From Actinobacillus equuli (GTDB taxonomy: Bacteria > Pseudomonadota > Gammaproteobacteria > Enterobacterales > Pasteurellaceae): DNA of 64,000 bases. Shown here in pieces: positions 36,562 to 46,387 of the stretch. The position numbers and the translations under genes are program-made. The notes beneath the pieces were generated by a model that was not told the DNA's origin, made no database searches, and saw nothing but the letters and a program-made list of their open reading frames with translations. Location: the NCBI RefSeq assembly GCF_900636745.1, contig NZ_LR134310.1, positions 186,001 to 250,000 on the forward strand, in the 5' to 3' direction. Position 1 is the first letter of the stretch. Each line of letters begins with the position of its first letter.

Positions 36562-36933
36562 ATGGCTGATAATGAAAAAACAATTCCCTTTTTACCAATT
36601 CGTTTAAACAAAGAAGCTACGGTATTTGGTGGAATGACTGTATCAGAATTTGGAATTTCTGCTGCGATTGGGTTTGTCATCGGTTTAATTATTGGTCTCC
36701 TCTTATGGGTTTTAACAGATTGGTGGCTACTTATACCGGCATTAGGAATGTTGCTATGCATATTAACGGTATTAATCGGAAAAGGAATTGTAGCTGCATT
36801 AAAACGAGGAAAACCAGAATCCTATTTAAATCGTAAGATTGAAGAAAAATTGGATGAAATATTAATGGGTAACAAATTTATTCGACGTGAAGGTGTTTGG
36901 TCCATTCGTAGACAAAAAGGAAACCAAAAATGA
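36562..36933 (+). CDS. DUF3487/TIGR03750 membrane protein (TraL/TrbD-like)
   Basis: 123 residues, two helices in the middle (GFVIGLIIGLLLW and LLIPALGMLLCIL), FLPIRLNKEATVFGGMTVSE at the N-terminus. It resembles VirB3/TraL-type inner-membrane proteins that partner the VirB4 ATPase. It overlaps the following gene by 4 bases (ATGA). Confidence 0.8.
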   Translation: MADNEKTIPFLPIRLNKEATVFGGMTVSEFGISAAIGFVIGLIIGLLLWVLTDWWLLIPALGMLLCILTVLIGKGIVAALKRGKPESYLNRKIEEKLDEILMGNKFIRREGVWSIRRQKGNQK

Positions 36934-37571
36934 GTCATTTAAAAAGTCAATTACATGAAAAAGATCGCCATATTCGAACAGCACAATTTTTTGCCGGATT
37001 ATTTTTTATCGTAATACTGGTGCTTTCATTTGTTATCTATACCTTCCCAAACCGCTTAAATATTTATATTCCACCTGATATAAGAGCAGCTAGCCAACGC
37101 CCTTGGTGGGATGTACCTAATTCAACAGTCTATGCCTTTGCTTACCAAGTATTCCAACAATTAAATCGTTGGAATGTGAATGGTGAAGAAGATTATGAAA
37201 AGAATATTACCGCATTAAAACCGTTACTTACACCGAACTGCGAAGCATTTCTACGACAAGATTATAAAGATCGCTTACGCCATAATGAATTACGCGATCG
37301 TACTCGTGGTGTTTACGAAATCGTAGGACGAGGTTTTAGTGAAGATAAAGTAACTATCTATAGCAAAGATAGTTGGGGAGTTAATTTAGATCTAAGTGTT
37401 GATGAATACTTCGAAGATGAGCCAGTAAAACGTGTCTTTACGCGTTTTCCAATTAGTATTGTGAGAATGGATATTGATTCACAACGAAACCCTTGGGGAT
37501 TAGGATTTAATTGCTATACATCTATTCCTCAACGTTTAGAAGGTATTGAAAATACAGAGGGGAATAAATAA
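36930..37571 (+). CDS. DUF2895/TIGR03746 protein (TraE/VirB5-8-like)
   Basis: 213 residues with a single N-terminal membrane anchor (FFAGLFFIVILVLSFVIYTFPNRL) and a periplasmic domain. It opens SHLKSQLHEKDRHIRTAQFFAG, as the family does. The topology matches TraE/VirB8 components of the inner-membrane complex. Stop and next start overlap (TAATG). Confidence 0.82.
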   Translation: MSHLKSQLHEKDRHIRTAQFFAGLFFIVILVLSFVIYTFPNRLNIYIPPDIRAASQRPWWDVPNSTVYAFAYQVFQQLNRWNVNGEEDYEKNITALKPLLTPNCEAFLRQDYKDRLRHNELRDRTRGVYEIVGRGFSEDKVTIYSKDSWGVNLDLSVDEYFEDEPVKRVFTRFPISIVRMDIDSQRNPWGLGFNCYTSIPQRLEGIENTEGNK

Positions 37572-38461
37572 TGAAACGCTTATCTCTATGCCTATTATCT
37601 ATTTTAGCTGTAGGTACAACTGAACAGGCTTTTGCCGATATTTTGCAAAAATGGGAAAGAAAACCGATTCCAGTTGCTTTACAAGTAAAAGCTGAACGTA
37701 TCATTTTTATGGATAAAAATGTCAAAGTAGGTTATCCCGCAGAGCTTGAAGGCAAAGTTCGTATTCAATCTACCGGCGGCGCAGTGTATTTAAAAGCACT
37801 CGAAACATTTCCAGCAACACGTTTTGAATTTCGTGATGTGGTCACCGGTGAAATTTTTCTTTTTGATATAGGGGCACACAGTAAAGTCAATAATCCTACG
37901 GAAGCGATTAAAGTAATATCTGATAGTATTGTTGAAAAACAGTCAGGTTCATTAAATCAAGATGATTATATAGCCAATGATGAAGTAGATAACAAAATAC
38001 CACAACTTCCAATTCCTGCAGCATTGACACGCTATGCTGCACAATCACTTTACGCACCATTACGCACTGTAGAACCTTTAGATGGAGTAAGACGCGTTGC
38101 ACATCGTCTACCTGAAAAAATTACCACATTACTTCCTGCTTATCCGATTACAGCCAATCCTTTAATGAGCTGGCAATTGGATAACTATGTAGTAACTGCT
38201 ATCCGTTTACAAAATCGTGGTGTTTCACGGATTATACTTGACCCAAGAGAGTTACAAGGTCGCTTTTATGCAGCAACTTTTCAGCATAATTGGTTAGGTG
38301 GCTATGGTAGTACGGAAGACACAACGACTGTCTATTTAGTAACGGAAGGACATGCAAATAATGCTGTTATTCCTGAAACAAAAATCTACAAAGCCCCTAA
38401 AAAGGTGAAAAAAACGACGGTAACAACAAGAAAAACAGTTACCCCTCAATCAACTAAATAG
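37571..38461 (+). CDS. DUF3438/TIGR03749 protein (TraK/VirB9-like)
   Basis: 296 residues with a signal peptide ending AFA. AERIIFMDKNVKVGYPAELEGKVRIQSTGGAVYLKA is the family's beta-rich N-domain. A basic tail rich in Lys and Thr follows (KKTTVTTRKT). By position and topology this is the TraK/VirB9 part of the outer-membrane core complex. Confidence 0.83.
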   Translation: MKRLSLCLLSILAVGTTEQAFADILQKWERKPIPVALQVKAERIIFMDKNVKVGYPAELEGKVRIQSTGGAVYLKALETFPATRFEFRDVVTGEIFLFDIGAHSKVNNPTEAIKVISDSIVEKQSGSLNQDDYIANDEVDNKIPQLPIPAALTRYAAQSLYAPLRTVEPLDGVRRVAHRLPEKITTLLPAYPITANPLMSWQLDNYVVTAIRLQNRGVSRIILDPRELQGRFYAATFQHNWLGGYGSTEDTTTVYLVTEGHANNAVIPETKIYKAPKKVKKTTVTTRKTVTPQSTK

Positions 38462-38469
38462 GAGGAACT

Positions 38470-39927
38470 ATGCAAGCAAACAAAGCTCTTTATGTCATTG
38501 TTTCCATTGTAGTTACCGCAGTTGGTGCAATGGGATGGTTTTTATTCTCTCCCTCTAAATCTGAAGTCGAACAACCTAAACGTGACGTACTTGATATTTC
38601 TATTAATGATCTTACACCGGAAGAAATTAGAGCAATGGGTATTCAAGGCGATACTCCGCAAGATACCTTACGTACGCTCGTAGCTACGGCAAAAAATAAT
38701 CAGAAAAAATTCGATCAAACCTTAAATGAATTAGATAAATATAAACGTGAAAATGAACGTTTAACACGTAAAGAAGAAGACACGAATTATCAAATCAATG
38801 AAGCTATCCGTAATGAAACACAGCCATTATTAGCTGAAATTGCTGAGTTAAAACGTCAATTAGTAGAATCAGTGGAGAACGCTAATAACATAACAGGAAA
38901 TAGCCAAAATAATGATAGTACTCAAAAAGGTTTTGGTCAGGCAAATAATAATTTACCTGTTAATAATGGTACTTATGCCAATAATGGTGAAGTGATATTA
39001 GAACCTGGTATTCGATGGGTGGAACCTAGCGATCAAATTGGATTGGATTCAAATGGGAAACCTGTTGCAGACGGCGCAAGAGCAAACAGTTTTGGTTTCC
39101 CATCTCAGTTGAAATCTGATGAACAATCAACAGGACAAAAAAAAGGATTACCATTTCTTAATGGTACGGATGAAACGACAGGTAGTGCTAATAAATCAAA
39201 TATAAAAGCAACAGAAAAGCCATTTTATACATTACCAGAAAATTCGACTTTATTAGGTTCTATTTCAATGACGGCTTTAATTGGTCGTGTACCAATAGGT
39301 AATAATGTGACGGATCCTTATCCATTTAAAGTCATTATTGGACGTGAGAATCTTATTGCAAATGGTCTTGAACTACCCGATGTTGAAGGTGCAATTGTAT
39401 CAGGGACAGCTTCCGGTGATTGGACATTATCTTGTGTACGCGGTGATGTAAAAAGTATGACATTTGTTTTCTCTGACGGTCGAATTGTGACTTCATCACA
39501 ATCAAGTAACAAGAGTGATGAAGGCATTGGTTGGATTTCAGATGATAGAGGGGTTCCTTGTGTACCTGGAGAACGTAAAACTAATGCACCTGAATATTTA
39601 GGTTCTAATTTCTTACTTGCTGGAGCGAGTGCTGCTGCGCAAGGACTCTCTCAAGCACAAACGACCACCGTAGTAGATGGTAATAGTGTTGTCGGTGCCG
39701 TAACAGGCGATAATAGCAAATATATTTTAGGGCAAGCATTAGGTGGAGGATTAAAAGAAACCGCAGACTGGTTTAGAGAACGCTACGGTCAAATGTTTGA
39801 TGCAATCTATGTGCCACCGGGTCATCCTGTTGCAATTCATTTAAATAAAGAGATAGCAATTGATTACAACAAATTAGGCCGCAAAGTGAAATATCGTGTA
39901 TCACAATCAACACCACGCCTAGATTAG
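38470..39927 (+). CDS. TIGR03752 protein (TraB/VirB10-like)
   Basis: 485 residues. One N-terminal membrane helix (VIVSIVVTAVGAMGWFLF), a coiled coil (about 75-140), an Asn/Gly-rich linker, then a VirB10/TraB C-domain with GSISMTALIGRVPIG and YVPPGHPVAIHLNKEIAIDY at the end. It spans both membranes and links inner and outer parts of the channel. An 8-base gap separates it from the TIGR03749 gene; GGAGGAACT is its RBS. Confidence 0.87.
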   Translation: MQANKALYVIVSIVVTAVGAMGWFLFSPSKSEVEQPKRDVLDISINDLTPEEIRAMGIQGDTPQDTLRTLVATAKNNQKKFDQTLNELDKYKRENERLTRKEEDTNYQINEAIRNETQPLLAEIAELKRQLVESVENANNITGNSQNNDSTQKGFGQANNNLPVNNGTYANNGEVILEPGIRWVEPSDQIGLDSNGKPVADGARANSFGFPSQLKSDEQSTGQKKGLPFLNGTDETTGSANKSNIKATEKPFYTLPENSTLLGSISMTALIGRVPIGNNVTDPYPFKVIIGRENLIANGLELPDVEGAIVSGTASGDWTLSCVRGDVKSMTFVFSDGRIVTSSQSSNKSDEGIGWISDDRGVPCVPGERKTNAPEYLGSNFLLAGASAAAQGLSQAQTTTVVDGNSVVGAVTGDNSKYILGQALGGGLKETADWFRERYGQMFDAIYVPPGHPVAIHLNKEIAIDYNKLGRKVKYRVSQSTPRLD

Positions 39928-39937
39928 GAGAAATATA

Positions 39938-40336
39938 ATGAAAGCACGTATTGGTATTCTATTTTTAACTGCTTTACTTACTGGTTGTTCAACATCATCT
40001 GAAGATTTACTTCCTACAAATGGACATTCTATGCGTGATGTTTGGGATAAAAATGCAGGAAGTGGGCAATTACAACAATATCGTTCACAAGATAGCCGTT
40101 TAATCGATCCTGTAGATTATATCTCTAATACCGAGCAGCGCAGTTATACACGTACAGCTGAAAATGAAATTGATAATTTATTTCCTAGACTACCTAACCC
40201 TGATTTAGTGATGTATGTATATCCGCACCTTTCTCCTTCTGGTGAACCAATGCCTATCCCCGGTTATTCTACGGTAATTCCCTTTTACAGTCGGGTGCAA
40301 TATGCACAACCGGGTGAACGAACAAGAGGACTATAA
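39938..40336 (+). CDS. TIGR03751 lipoprotein (TraV/VirB7-like)
   Basis: 132 residues, lipoprotein signal LTALLTGC with Cys at residue 17. The C-terminus has PHLSPSGEPMPIPGYSTVIPFYSRVQYAQPGE, the family's signature. It is the small outer-membrane lipoprotein that stabilises the VirB9/10-like core. Preceded by TAGGAGAAATATA. Confidence 0.87.
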   Translation: MKARIGILFLTALLTGCSTSSEDLLPTNGHSMRDVWDKNAGSGQLQQYRSQDSRLIDPVDYISNTEQRSYTRTAENEIDNLFPRLPNPDLVMYVYPHLSPSGEPMPIPGYSTVIPFYSRVQYAQPGERTRGL

Positions 40337-40338
40337 CA

Positions 40339-43149
40339 ATGTCTTTTTTAAGTGAAGTACTCTCATCATTTAAACCTAGCAAGGCTGTTCAAGGTGTACA
40401 ACACGTAGATCTTGAACCTGAGATGAATAACCAAGTACAAGAATCTAATACTATACAAATGCCTAGACCAATTCAGCGCAGTGGCAAGATTTCTATTAAT
40501 CAGCACAATCAGAAACTATATGGGCAAGCTCCCTCTTTTGTGGATCATTTACCTTGGGCTGAATTTCTCGACGCTGAAGGCGTAATGTTACTTGATGATG
40601 CGAGAAGTGTGGGAGCTGTTTTTGAAATTAAACCTATTGGTACAGCAGGACGTGATGAAAATTATCTTAGTCGTATCAGAAATTTAGTTAAAGATGCTCT
40701 ACAGGATAGCTTTGATGAATTAGATACAAATCCTTATGTTGTGCAATTCTTCTGTCAGGATGATGACGATTTACAACCTTATATTGAGAACCTACGTAAT
40801 TATGTCACAAAAGAGGCAAAAGGAAGTGAATTTACTGAAGAATGGTTACGCATTCAAGAAAAGCATTTTAATGATATTGGTAAGCCAGGAGGCTTGTTTA
40901 TTGATGATCGTGTAACGAATACAGCTTGGTCTGGCCGTATTCGTCGAACCCGCATGGTTATTTATCGTTATGTAGATAAAAACGATGAATATAATTCCAT
41001 TGAGTTACTCAATAATGCTTGTGAACGAGCTAATGGTGCTTTAACTACTGCCGGATTACAAGTTTCCAGATTGAAGGAAAATGCAATTAAAGAATGGCTT
41101 TTACGCTGGTTTAATCCAAATCCCTCAGTAAATTTTGAAGGGTTAAGTAACAATGAATGTTATCGTTATTTAAATAGCAACCAAGCCAATAATGACATTC
41201 CTCTTGCGTTTACTGATTTTAGTGAGAATTTATTTTATTCCCAACCAGAAAATAAAGGGGAATATTGGTATTTTGACGGTCAGCCTCATGAAGTCATCGT
41301 AGTAAATAATTTACGCCGTCAGCCTGATATAGGGCTTATGACGGGAGAAATTACGCGTGGACGCAATATTAATGCGCTTTTTGATTTGTTGCCAGAATCA
41401 ACCATTATGGCTATTACAATAGTAGTACATCCACAAGACAAATTAGAAGCACATTTAGAAAAACTTAGCAGCCGTGCTGTAGGTGAAAACTTCGAATCAC
41501 GTTATTTAAAACAAGACTGTTTGACCGTTCAACAATACCTAAAGGAAAACCATAAATTATACCAAGCAAGTATTGCCTTTTATGTACGAGGGGAAAACGA
41601 AGCACAATTACGCATGCGATCACGTAAATTACGCACAATTCTATTAAGTAATAACCTTGATCCTGTAAAAGAAAATGCAGAAGTTGCCCCGCTAAATAGT
41701 TATTTGCGCTGGTTACCAATGAACTTCAATCCCCAGCTTGATACCAAACATTACTATACTAAATACTATTTTGTGCAACATTTAGCGAACTTATTACCTG
41801 TTTTTGGGCGAGATACCGGTACGGGTAATCCTGGTATTACCTATTTTAACAGAGGCGGCGCACCATTTGATTTTGATCCATTAAATCGAAAAGACAGAAC
41901 TAAAAATGCACATAAATTATTACTTGGTCCAACGGGTTCGGGTAAATCTGCAACACTTTGTGCACAAATGTCACAAGTAATGGCAATACACCGCCCTCGT
42001 CTCTTTATTGTGGAGGCTGGTAATTCCTTTGGGTTATTTGCTGATTATGCTGAGCGATTTGGTTTAACCGTTAATCGTATTACATTATCACCCAATAGTG
42101 GCATTGTATTACCCCTTTTTTCTGAAGCTCATAAATTATTAGATATGGAACTTAATCCTGAAGACGTTCCAGATGATTCTGAAGATGACGAAGATGAGGG
42201 AGAAGAACAACGAGATCTACTCGCTGAAATGGAATTAACTACACGTCTAATGATTACAGGTGGCGAAAGTAAAGAAGATGAGCGAATGACCCGGGCAGAT
42301 CGTGCCGCAATTCGTAAAGCCATTATTAATGCCGCACGTAAAGCAAAAAATGAAAGTCGTCAAACCTTAACTGAAGACGTAAAAAATGCCCTGGATGAAT
42401 TAAGCAAATCGGATGAAGTTCGAAAAGAACGACGTTCTCGTTTAGCTGAAATGGCTGAATCCTTAGAAATGTTTTGTACCGGAGTAAATGGACAATTCTT
42501 TAACCGTGAGGGGGAAATTTGGCCAGAAGCTGATATTACGCTGGTCGATTTAGCCATGTTTGCACGCGATGGGTATGAAGCCGAATTATCTATTTCATAT
42601 ATTTCATTAATTAATCACATTAATAGTTTAGGTGAAAAATACCAACATAGCTATCGCCCAATAGTGAATGTGACCGACGAATCTCATATTATTACGGTCA
42701 ATCCATTATTGTCAAAGTTCCTTGTAAAAGGTTCTAAAATGTGGCGTAAATTAGGTATTTGGTTATGGCTTGCAACACAAAACGTAGATGACTTTCCAAA
42801 TGAAGCAAGTAAGTTACTCAGTATGTTGGAATGGTGGGAACTATTGAATGTGACAACCAAAGAAATCGAAGATGTGGATCGTTTCCGGAAACTAACTGAT
42901 GCGCAAAAAATCATGTTATCTTCGGCCAAAAAATCTGACCGGAAATACACTGAAGGCGTGGTGTTATCAACCAATATGGAAGCATTATTCCGAGTTGTGC
43001 CAGCAAGTATTTTCCTTGCACTTGGCATGACGGAAAAAGAAGAAAAGGCAGAACGTAGACAATTAATGCTTAAGCATAACTTTAGTGAAGTTGATGCCGC
43101 TTTGGTTGTAGCTAAACGAATTGATGCTGCGAGAGGAATCCTATCATGA
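40339..43149 (+). CDS. traC: T4SS assembly ATPase TraC/VirB4-like (TIGR03744)
   Basis: 936 residues. Walker A LLLGPTGSGKSAT near residue 530, Walker B near NVTDESHIIT (~780), and an acidic insert rich in D and E around 620. It energises pilus and channel assembly at the cytoplasmic face. It starts 2 bases after the lipoprotein stop and overlaps the next gene by 4 bases. Confidence 0.93.
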   Translation: MSFLSEVLSSFKPSKAVQGVQHVDLEPEMNNQVQESNTIQMPRPIQRSGKISINQHNQKLYGQAPSFVDHLPWAEFLDAEGVMLLDDARSVGAVFEIKPIGTAGRDENYLSRIRNLVKDALQDSFDELDTNPYVVQFFCQDDDDLQPYIENLRNYVTKEAKGSEFTEEWLRIQEKHFNDIGKPGGLFIDDRVTNTAWSGRIRRTRMVIYRYVDKNDEYNSIELLNNACERANGALTTAGLQVSRLKENAIKEWLLRWFNPNPSVNFEGLSNNECYRYLNSNQANNDIPLAFTDFSENLFYSQPENKGEYWYFDGQPHEVIVVNNLRRQPDIGLMTGEITRGRNINALFDLLPESTIMAITIVVHPQDKLEAHLEKLSSRAVGENFESRYLKQDCLTVQQYLKENHKLYQASIAFYVRGENEAQLRMRSRKLRTILLSNNLDPVKENAEVAPLNSYLRWLPMNFNPQLDTKHYYTKYYFVQHLANLLPVFGRDTGTGNPGITYFNRGGAPFDFDPLNRKDRTKNAHKLLLGPTGSGKSATLCAQMSQVMAIHRPRLFIVEAGNSFGLFADYAERFGLTVNRITLSPNSGIVLPLFSEAHKLLDMELNPEDVPDDSEDDEDEGEEQRDLLAEMELTTRLMITGGESKEDERMTRADRAAIRKAIINAARKAKNESRQTLTEDVKNALDELSKSDEVRKERRSRLAEMAESLEMFCTGVNGQFFNREGEIWPEADITLVDLAMFARDGYEAELSISYISLINHINSLGEKYQHSYRPIVNVTDESHIITVNPLLSKFLVKGSKMWRKLGIWLWLATQNVDDFPNEASKLLSMLEWWELLNVTTKEIEDVDRFRKLTDAQKIMLSSAKKSDRKYTEGVVLSTNMEALFRVVPASIFLALGMTEKEEKAERRQLMLKHNFSEVDAALVVAKRIDAARGILS

Positions 43150-43577
43150 ATACTACACTACAACCGGTCTATTTATTTGATGCTGGTCCTCAAAAAGAAA
43201 CATTAAATATCTCATCACCGGAAATATTAGAGATGCTCCAAGCATTCAGCCAAACAATTACGAACAAAATAGGGCAAGGAAAATCAATCGTTGTTTATCC
43301 GCACCGTGTGGTTCGTCATTACTGGGGGCTGGAGCTTGAAGGAGATAAGGATAAATTACCTATTCTACTAAATATTACTGGGCGTTTTCGATTACCACAA
43401 ATTAATGAGAAACAATGGCCCGCTCGGCTGACTATTGATGTAGCTGATCATGTGGATGCCTATTGGCTTACTATGTTTTTAGCAGAAAGCCTTCATTTAA
43501 CGATGTCCGTTTTGTCTACATTAAATGGGCATAATACGGTGTGTAATGTGGAGGAACAAAATAATGAACCCGGTTAA
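43146..43577 (+). CDS. hypothetical T4SS-operon protein
   Basis: 143 residues, cytoplasmic, overlapping traC by 4 bases (ATGA) and the next gene by 14, hence translationally coupled. Contains GKSIVVYPHRVVRHYWGLEL. A gene of unknown function is often found here in this ICE class. No family recognised. Confidence 0.6.
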   Translation: MNTTLQPVYLFDAGPQKETLNISSPEILEMLQAFSQTITNKIGQGKSIVVYPHRVVRHYWGLELEGDKDKLPILLNITGRFRLPQINEKQWPARLTIDVADHVDAYWLTMFLAESLHLTMSVLSTLNGHNTVCNVEEQNNEPG

Positions 43578-43890
43578 ATTAAGCATTAAGCGTCAATGGC
43601 TAAAAAACACACTAAAAGTATTATCCATTATTATTATCAATATTCTAGTTATTTTGTTTACCAGTAGCCTGATAATGAATAATACCGGTATGTTTAATGT
43701 AGATTTTCAATCGTGGTTTTATGATACCCGTTTAGGCTGGTTTTTATGGCGAATAGTGCTTTATACCATAGTGTTAGCTCTTATGTTTGCGGTAAATAAA
43801 TATGTGCATTTATCTCTCAAAGCTAAACTACTCATTGCATCCAGCATTATCCTGATTGAAGGATTAAATCTATTTTATCTTCTGGGCTAA
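43564..43890 (+). CDS. small membrane protein of the T4SS operon
   Basis: 108 residues with three hydrophobic helices (VLSIIIINILVILFTSSLI, WRIVLYTIVLALMFAV, LLIASSIILIEGLNLFYLL). The ATG at 43564 is preceded by GGAGGAACAAA, so I prefer it to 43525. Predicted inner-membrane protein; no family recognised. Confidence 0.6.
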   Translation: MNPVKLSIKRQWLKNTLKVLSIIIINILVILFTSSLIMNNTGMFNVDFQSWFYDTRLGWFLWRIVLYTIVLALMFAVNKYVHLSLKAKLLIASSIILIEGLNLFYLLG

Positions 43891-43907
43891 TTTAACGGGA
43901 GAATCAC

Positions 43908-45398
43908 ATGACATTTACGGTTGATAGTTATTTAGAATATTTTCTTACGCTACTTGCGTGGATTATCAATAACAATATTTTTGCGGTATTAATTCAGACA
44001 GGCATATTCTTAATTCCACTCATTGTAATTCTGTTTAAGACTTTTATTGATGTGAAAAAACAAGGTGATGATGAAGGAAATAAAGGTGACTTACTTATCC
44101 GGTGGCTAGGGTTACAATTCTTTCCGGCGATGTTTGTTATTGTCATTGTACTAGCTCCAACGCTTCCGATTCAATTAAACAATATTGAATTGAACGTAGA
44201 ACAATCGAAAGCTTGCGGTTACCGGGTGCCACAAGCTCCTCAAGATAGTGGCTACGGTGATTTAACCTCTGAGTTAAGTGGTAAACAAGCTAAGGTACCC
44301 CTATGGTGGGGATTTTTCCATCAACTTAATAAAGGGATAACACACGCATTAGTTGCCGCAATTCCGTGTAAACCGGATCTACGTCAAATCCGTTTCGAAG
44401 TACAACACGAGAAAATTAATGACCCCGCATTGCTTACTGAATTACGTCAGTTTGTGCAGCAATGTTATATTCCGGCGCGCCAAAAACTACAGACGAGTCA
44501 AATTTCATTAAGCCCGGCTCAAGTTCGTGAGGTAAGTTGGCTAGGAGGTAGTATATTAGTTTCTAATAGTGAACTATATCCTCGTTATCGCGCACAACAA
44601 CCTAATAATCTATGGGCGTATGATGCCAAACGAGACTCGGGATTGCCCAATACAGGGAATGGAGGGTTTCCAGCGTGTAATGAATGGTGGGCTGAAAATA
44701 CCATTGGACTAAAATATCGATTGCTTGCTGATATGAGACAAAATTTCTCAGTTAATGTCCAAGAATTCTTTAGTAAGAAAAATGGTGCAGAAGAATCATT
44801 ACTACGTACTCTAGTAAGGCCTGAAAATTTGAATGTATCTTCAGGGAAAATCTATCCTGGATATGGAGGTAATTTAGATCCTACATTTACTGGTGCAGTT
44901 AATCGTTTAGTTGCATCAGCTGGGTCAGCAGTAGGAAGTATTGGTATTTTCCCAGCATTAGATTCGATGCGGCAAGCTCTACCAATGGTTCATGCGTTTG
45001 CATTAATGTCAGTGGTTATTCTACTACCACTTGTCATTGTAATGAGTGGATATTCATTAAAAACCGTTATCACATTAACCTTTGTACATTTTGCATTAGT
45101 GGCTTTAACATTTTGGTGGGAGTTAGCTCGATGGCTAGATTCTTGGTTATTAGATGTTCTGTATAATTCAGCAACCCATAATAGTCTTAATCCATACTTC
45201 TTAGAAAATACAGAAGATGACTTTATTGTGAATTTTGTAATGGGTTCTCTATTCTTAGTTCTACCGGCGATTTGGTTTGGGGCTATTTCATGGGCGGGAA
45301 TACATATAGGAGATATGGCTCAGCAAATTGCTAATGGAACCAGAACATCTCAAACGGCAGGAGCCCAAGGTGGTAACTTGGTAAATAAAGTTAAATAA
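43908..45398 (+). CDS. traG: TraG N-terminal-like conjugation membrane protein
   Basis: 496 residues. N-terminal helices (AWIINNNIFAVLIQTGIFLIPLIVILFK) and another near 75, a large periplasmic loop with several Cys (SKACGYRVPQAP, CNEWWAENTIGLKYR), then three or four C-terminal helices. This matches the TraG-N family of F-like/GI-type T4SS, involved in mating-pair stabilisation. Last gene of the rightward operon. Confidence 0.85.
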   Translation: MTFTVDSYLEYFLTLLAWIINNNIFAVLIQTGIFLIPLIVILFKTFIDVKKQGDDEGNKGDLLIRWLGLQFFPAMFVIVIVLAPTLPIQLNNIELNVEQSKACGYRVPQAPQDSGYGDLTSELSGKQAKVPLWWGFFHQLNKGITHALVAAIPCKPDLRQIRFEVQHEKINDPALLTELRQFVQQCYIPARQKLQTSQISLSPAQVREVSWLGGSILVSNSELYPRYRAQQPNNLWAYDAKRDSGLPNTGNGGFPACNEWWAENTIGLKYRLLADMRQNFSVNVQEFFSKKNGAEESLLRTLVRPENLNVSSGKIYPGYGGNLDPTFTGAVNRLVASAGSAVGSIGIFPALDSMRQALPMVHAFALMSVVILLPLVIVMSGYSLKTVITLTFVHFALVALTFWWELARWLDSWLLDVLYNSATHNSLNPYFLENTEDDFIVNFVMGSLFLVLPAIWFGAISWAGIHIGDMAQQIANGTRTSQTAGAQGGNLVNKVK

Positions 45399-45402
45399 AC
45401 GC

Positions 45403-45436
45403 TAATGAGATAGAGATATTTCTCTATCTCATTTTA
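45403..45436. terminator. bidirectional terminator between convergent operons
   Basis: AATGAGATAGAGA / TCTCTATCTCATT, a 13-bp perfect stem with a 4-base loop and TTTTAT, between traG and the leftward operon. Confidence 0.88.
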
Positions 45437-45820
45437 TAACCAATCCTTATCTGTATTTTCAGGCATTTTAAATCCGTTAGCGTAGAACCCTTCTCCTTCA
45501 GGACCAGCCGAATAAAAACCATCCTTAATAAACTGATAAGATTCTTCATCGTCATGATTTACAAAGTTATTGCCTAGTTCCAATTTTAGGGACTCATCTC
45601 TACATCCATCAAACTCATCTAATTCATGAGCATGGGAATTTATATCTGAAGTAGATGACCAATCTCTTAATAGTAAAACTGCAATAACAAGAAATGGAAT
45701 CCCGATAATACACACGGCAGAAAGAAGTATTTTTCTCGGCAATACCGGTAAGAAATCAAGTTTATTATCAATAAATTTAGCTACTTTAGCAAAGTTAGCA
45801 CCTAAATCTTGGAATGTCAT
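45434..45820 (-). CDS. hypothetical membrane protein
   Basis: 128 residues, one strong helix (ILLSAVCIIGIPFLVIAVLLL, about 30-50) and an acidic soluble C-terminus. It is the last gene of the leftward group. GGAGGTCTAT lies before the ATG. It is not part of the GI-type T4SS core that I know; possible accessory or exclusion gene. Confidence 0.55.
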   Translation of the reverse strand: MTFQDLGANFAKVAKFIDNKLDFLPVLPRKILLSAVCIIGIPFLVIAVLLLRDWSSTSDINSHAHELDEFDGCRDESLKLELGNNFVNHDDEESYQFIKDGFYSAGPEGEGFYANGFKMPENTDKDWL

Positions 45821-45952
45821 ATAGACCTCCTTATTCGCTATATATGACTAACAATGTTGATTAAATATAAGCCTAAATTAAAGATAAAATCAACAAAATT
45901 TACTCAAACGTAAAAAGGCTAAGTAAGAAACTTAGCCCATTATTACCTATAA

Positions 45953-46366
45953 TTATAGAATGTTCATTTTACTGTATTCAAAATGTTGTCCAACTTTTTT
46001 ATTGGTATCACATTTTATTTCAGTTGTATTATTACCTTTTGTAATATACAACATTGGTGAGTCAATTACATTGGTTCCTCTAGGTTGTACGAACTCAATA
46101 GTATAAGAATGACTCTTACTTTTCATTTCTAAGGCACTTGTTGTAAAACCAGAGCCTGTCGCCACATAAGAACCTTCGTTTTTCAGTACTTGTTTAGCTG
46201 GATTCTTAAATAAGATTTTCCCATATGAAAATTGATAGTCTGCGCCAGTTTTTTGGATCAGAATTTGATTACCGTCTTCTGCAGTACAAGAAAAAATTGA
46301 GATATTTTCTGCTAAAACCGGTAAAGATATAAACGAGCATACTGCTAATGTTGTTAATTTACGCAT
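45953..46366 (-). CDS. hypothetical exported protein
   Basis: 137 residues, signal peptide MRKLTTLAVCSFISLPVLA. The mature part is beta-rich with two cysteines (FSCTAEDGNQI, EIKCDTNK), about right for one disulfide. Translated just after the lysozyme-fused conjugation gene, with AAGGAATAC before the ATG. Its location after a cell-wall hydrolase suggests a chaperone or inhibitor of it, but that is inference only. Confidence 0.55.
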   Translation of the reverse strand: MRKLTTLAVCSFISLPVLAENISIFSCTAEDGNQILIQKTGADYQFSYGKILFKNPAKQVLKNEGSYVATGSGFTTSALEMKSKSHSYTIEFVQPRGTNVIDSPMLYITKGNNTTEIKCDTNKKVGQHFEYSKMNIL

Positions 46367-46387
46367 AATGTATTCCTTCTACCATAA

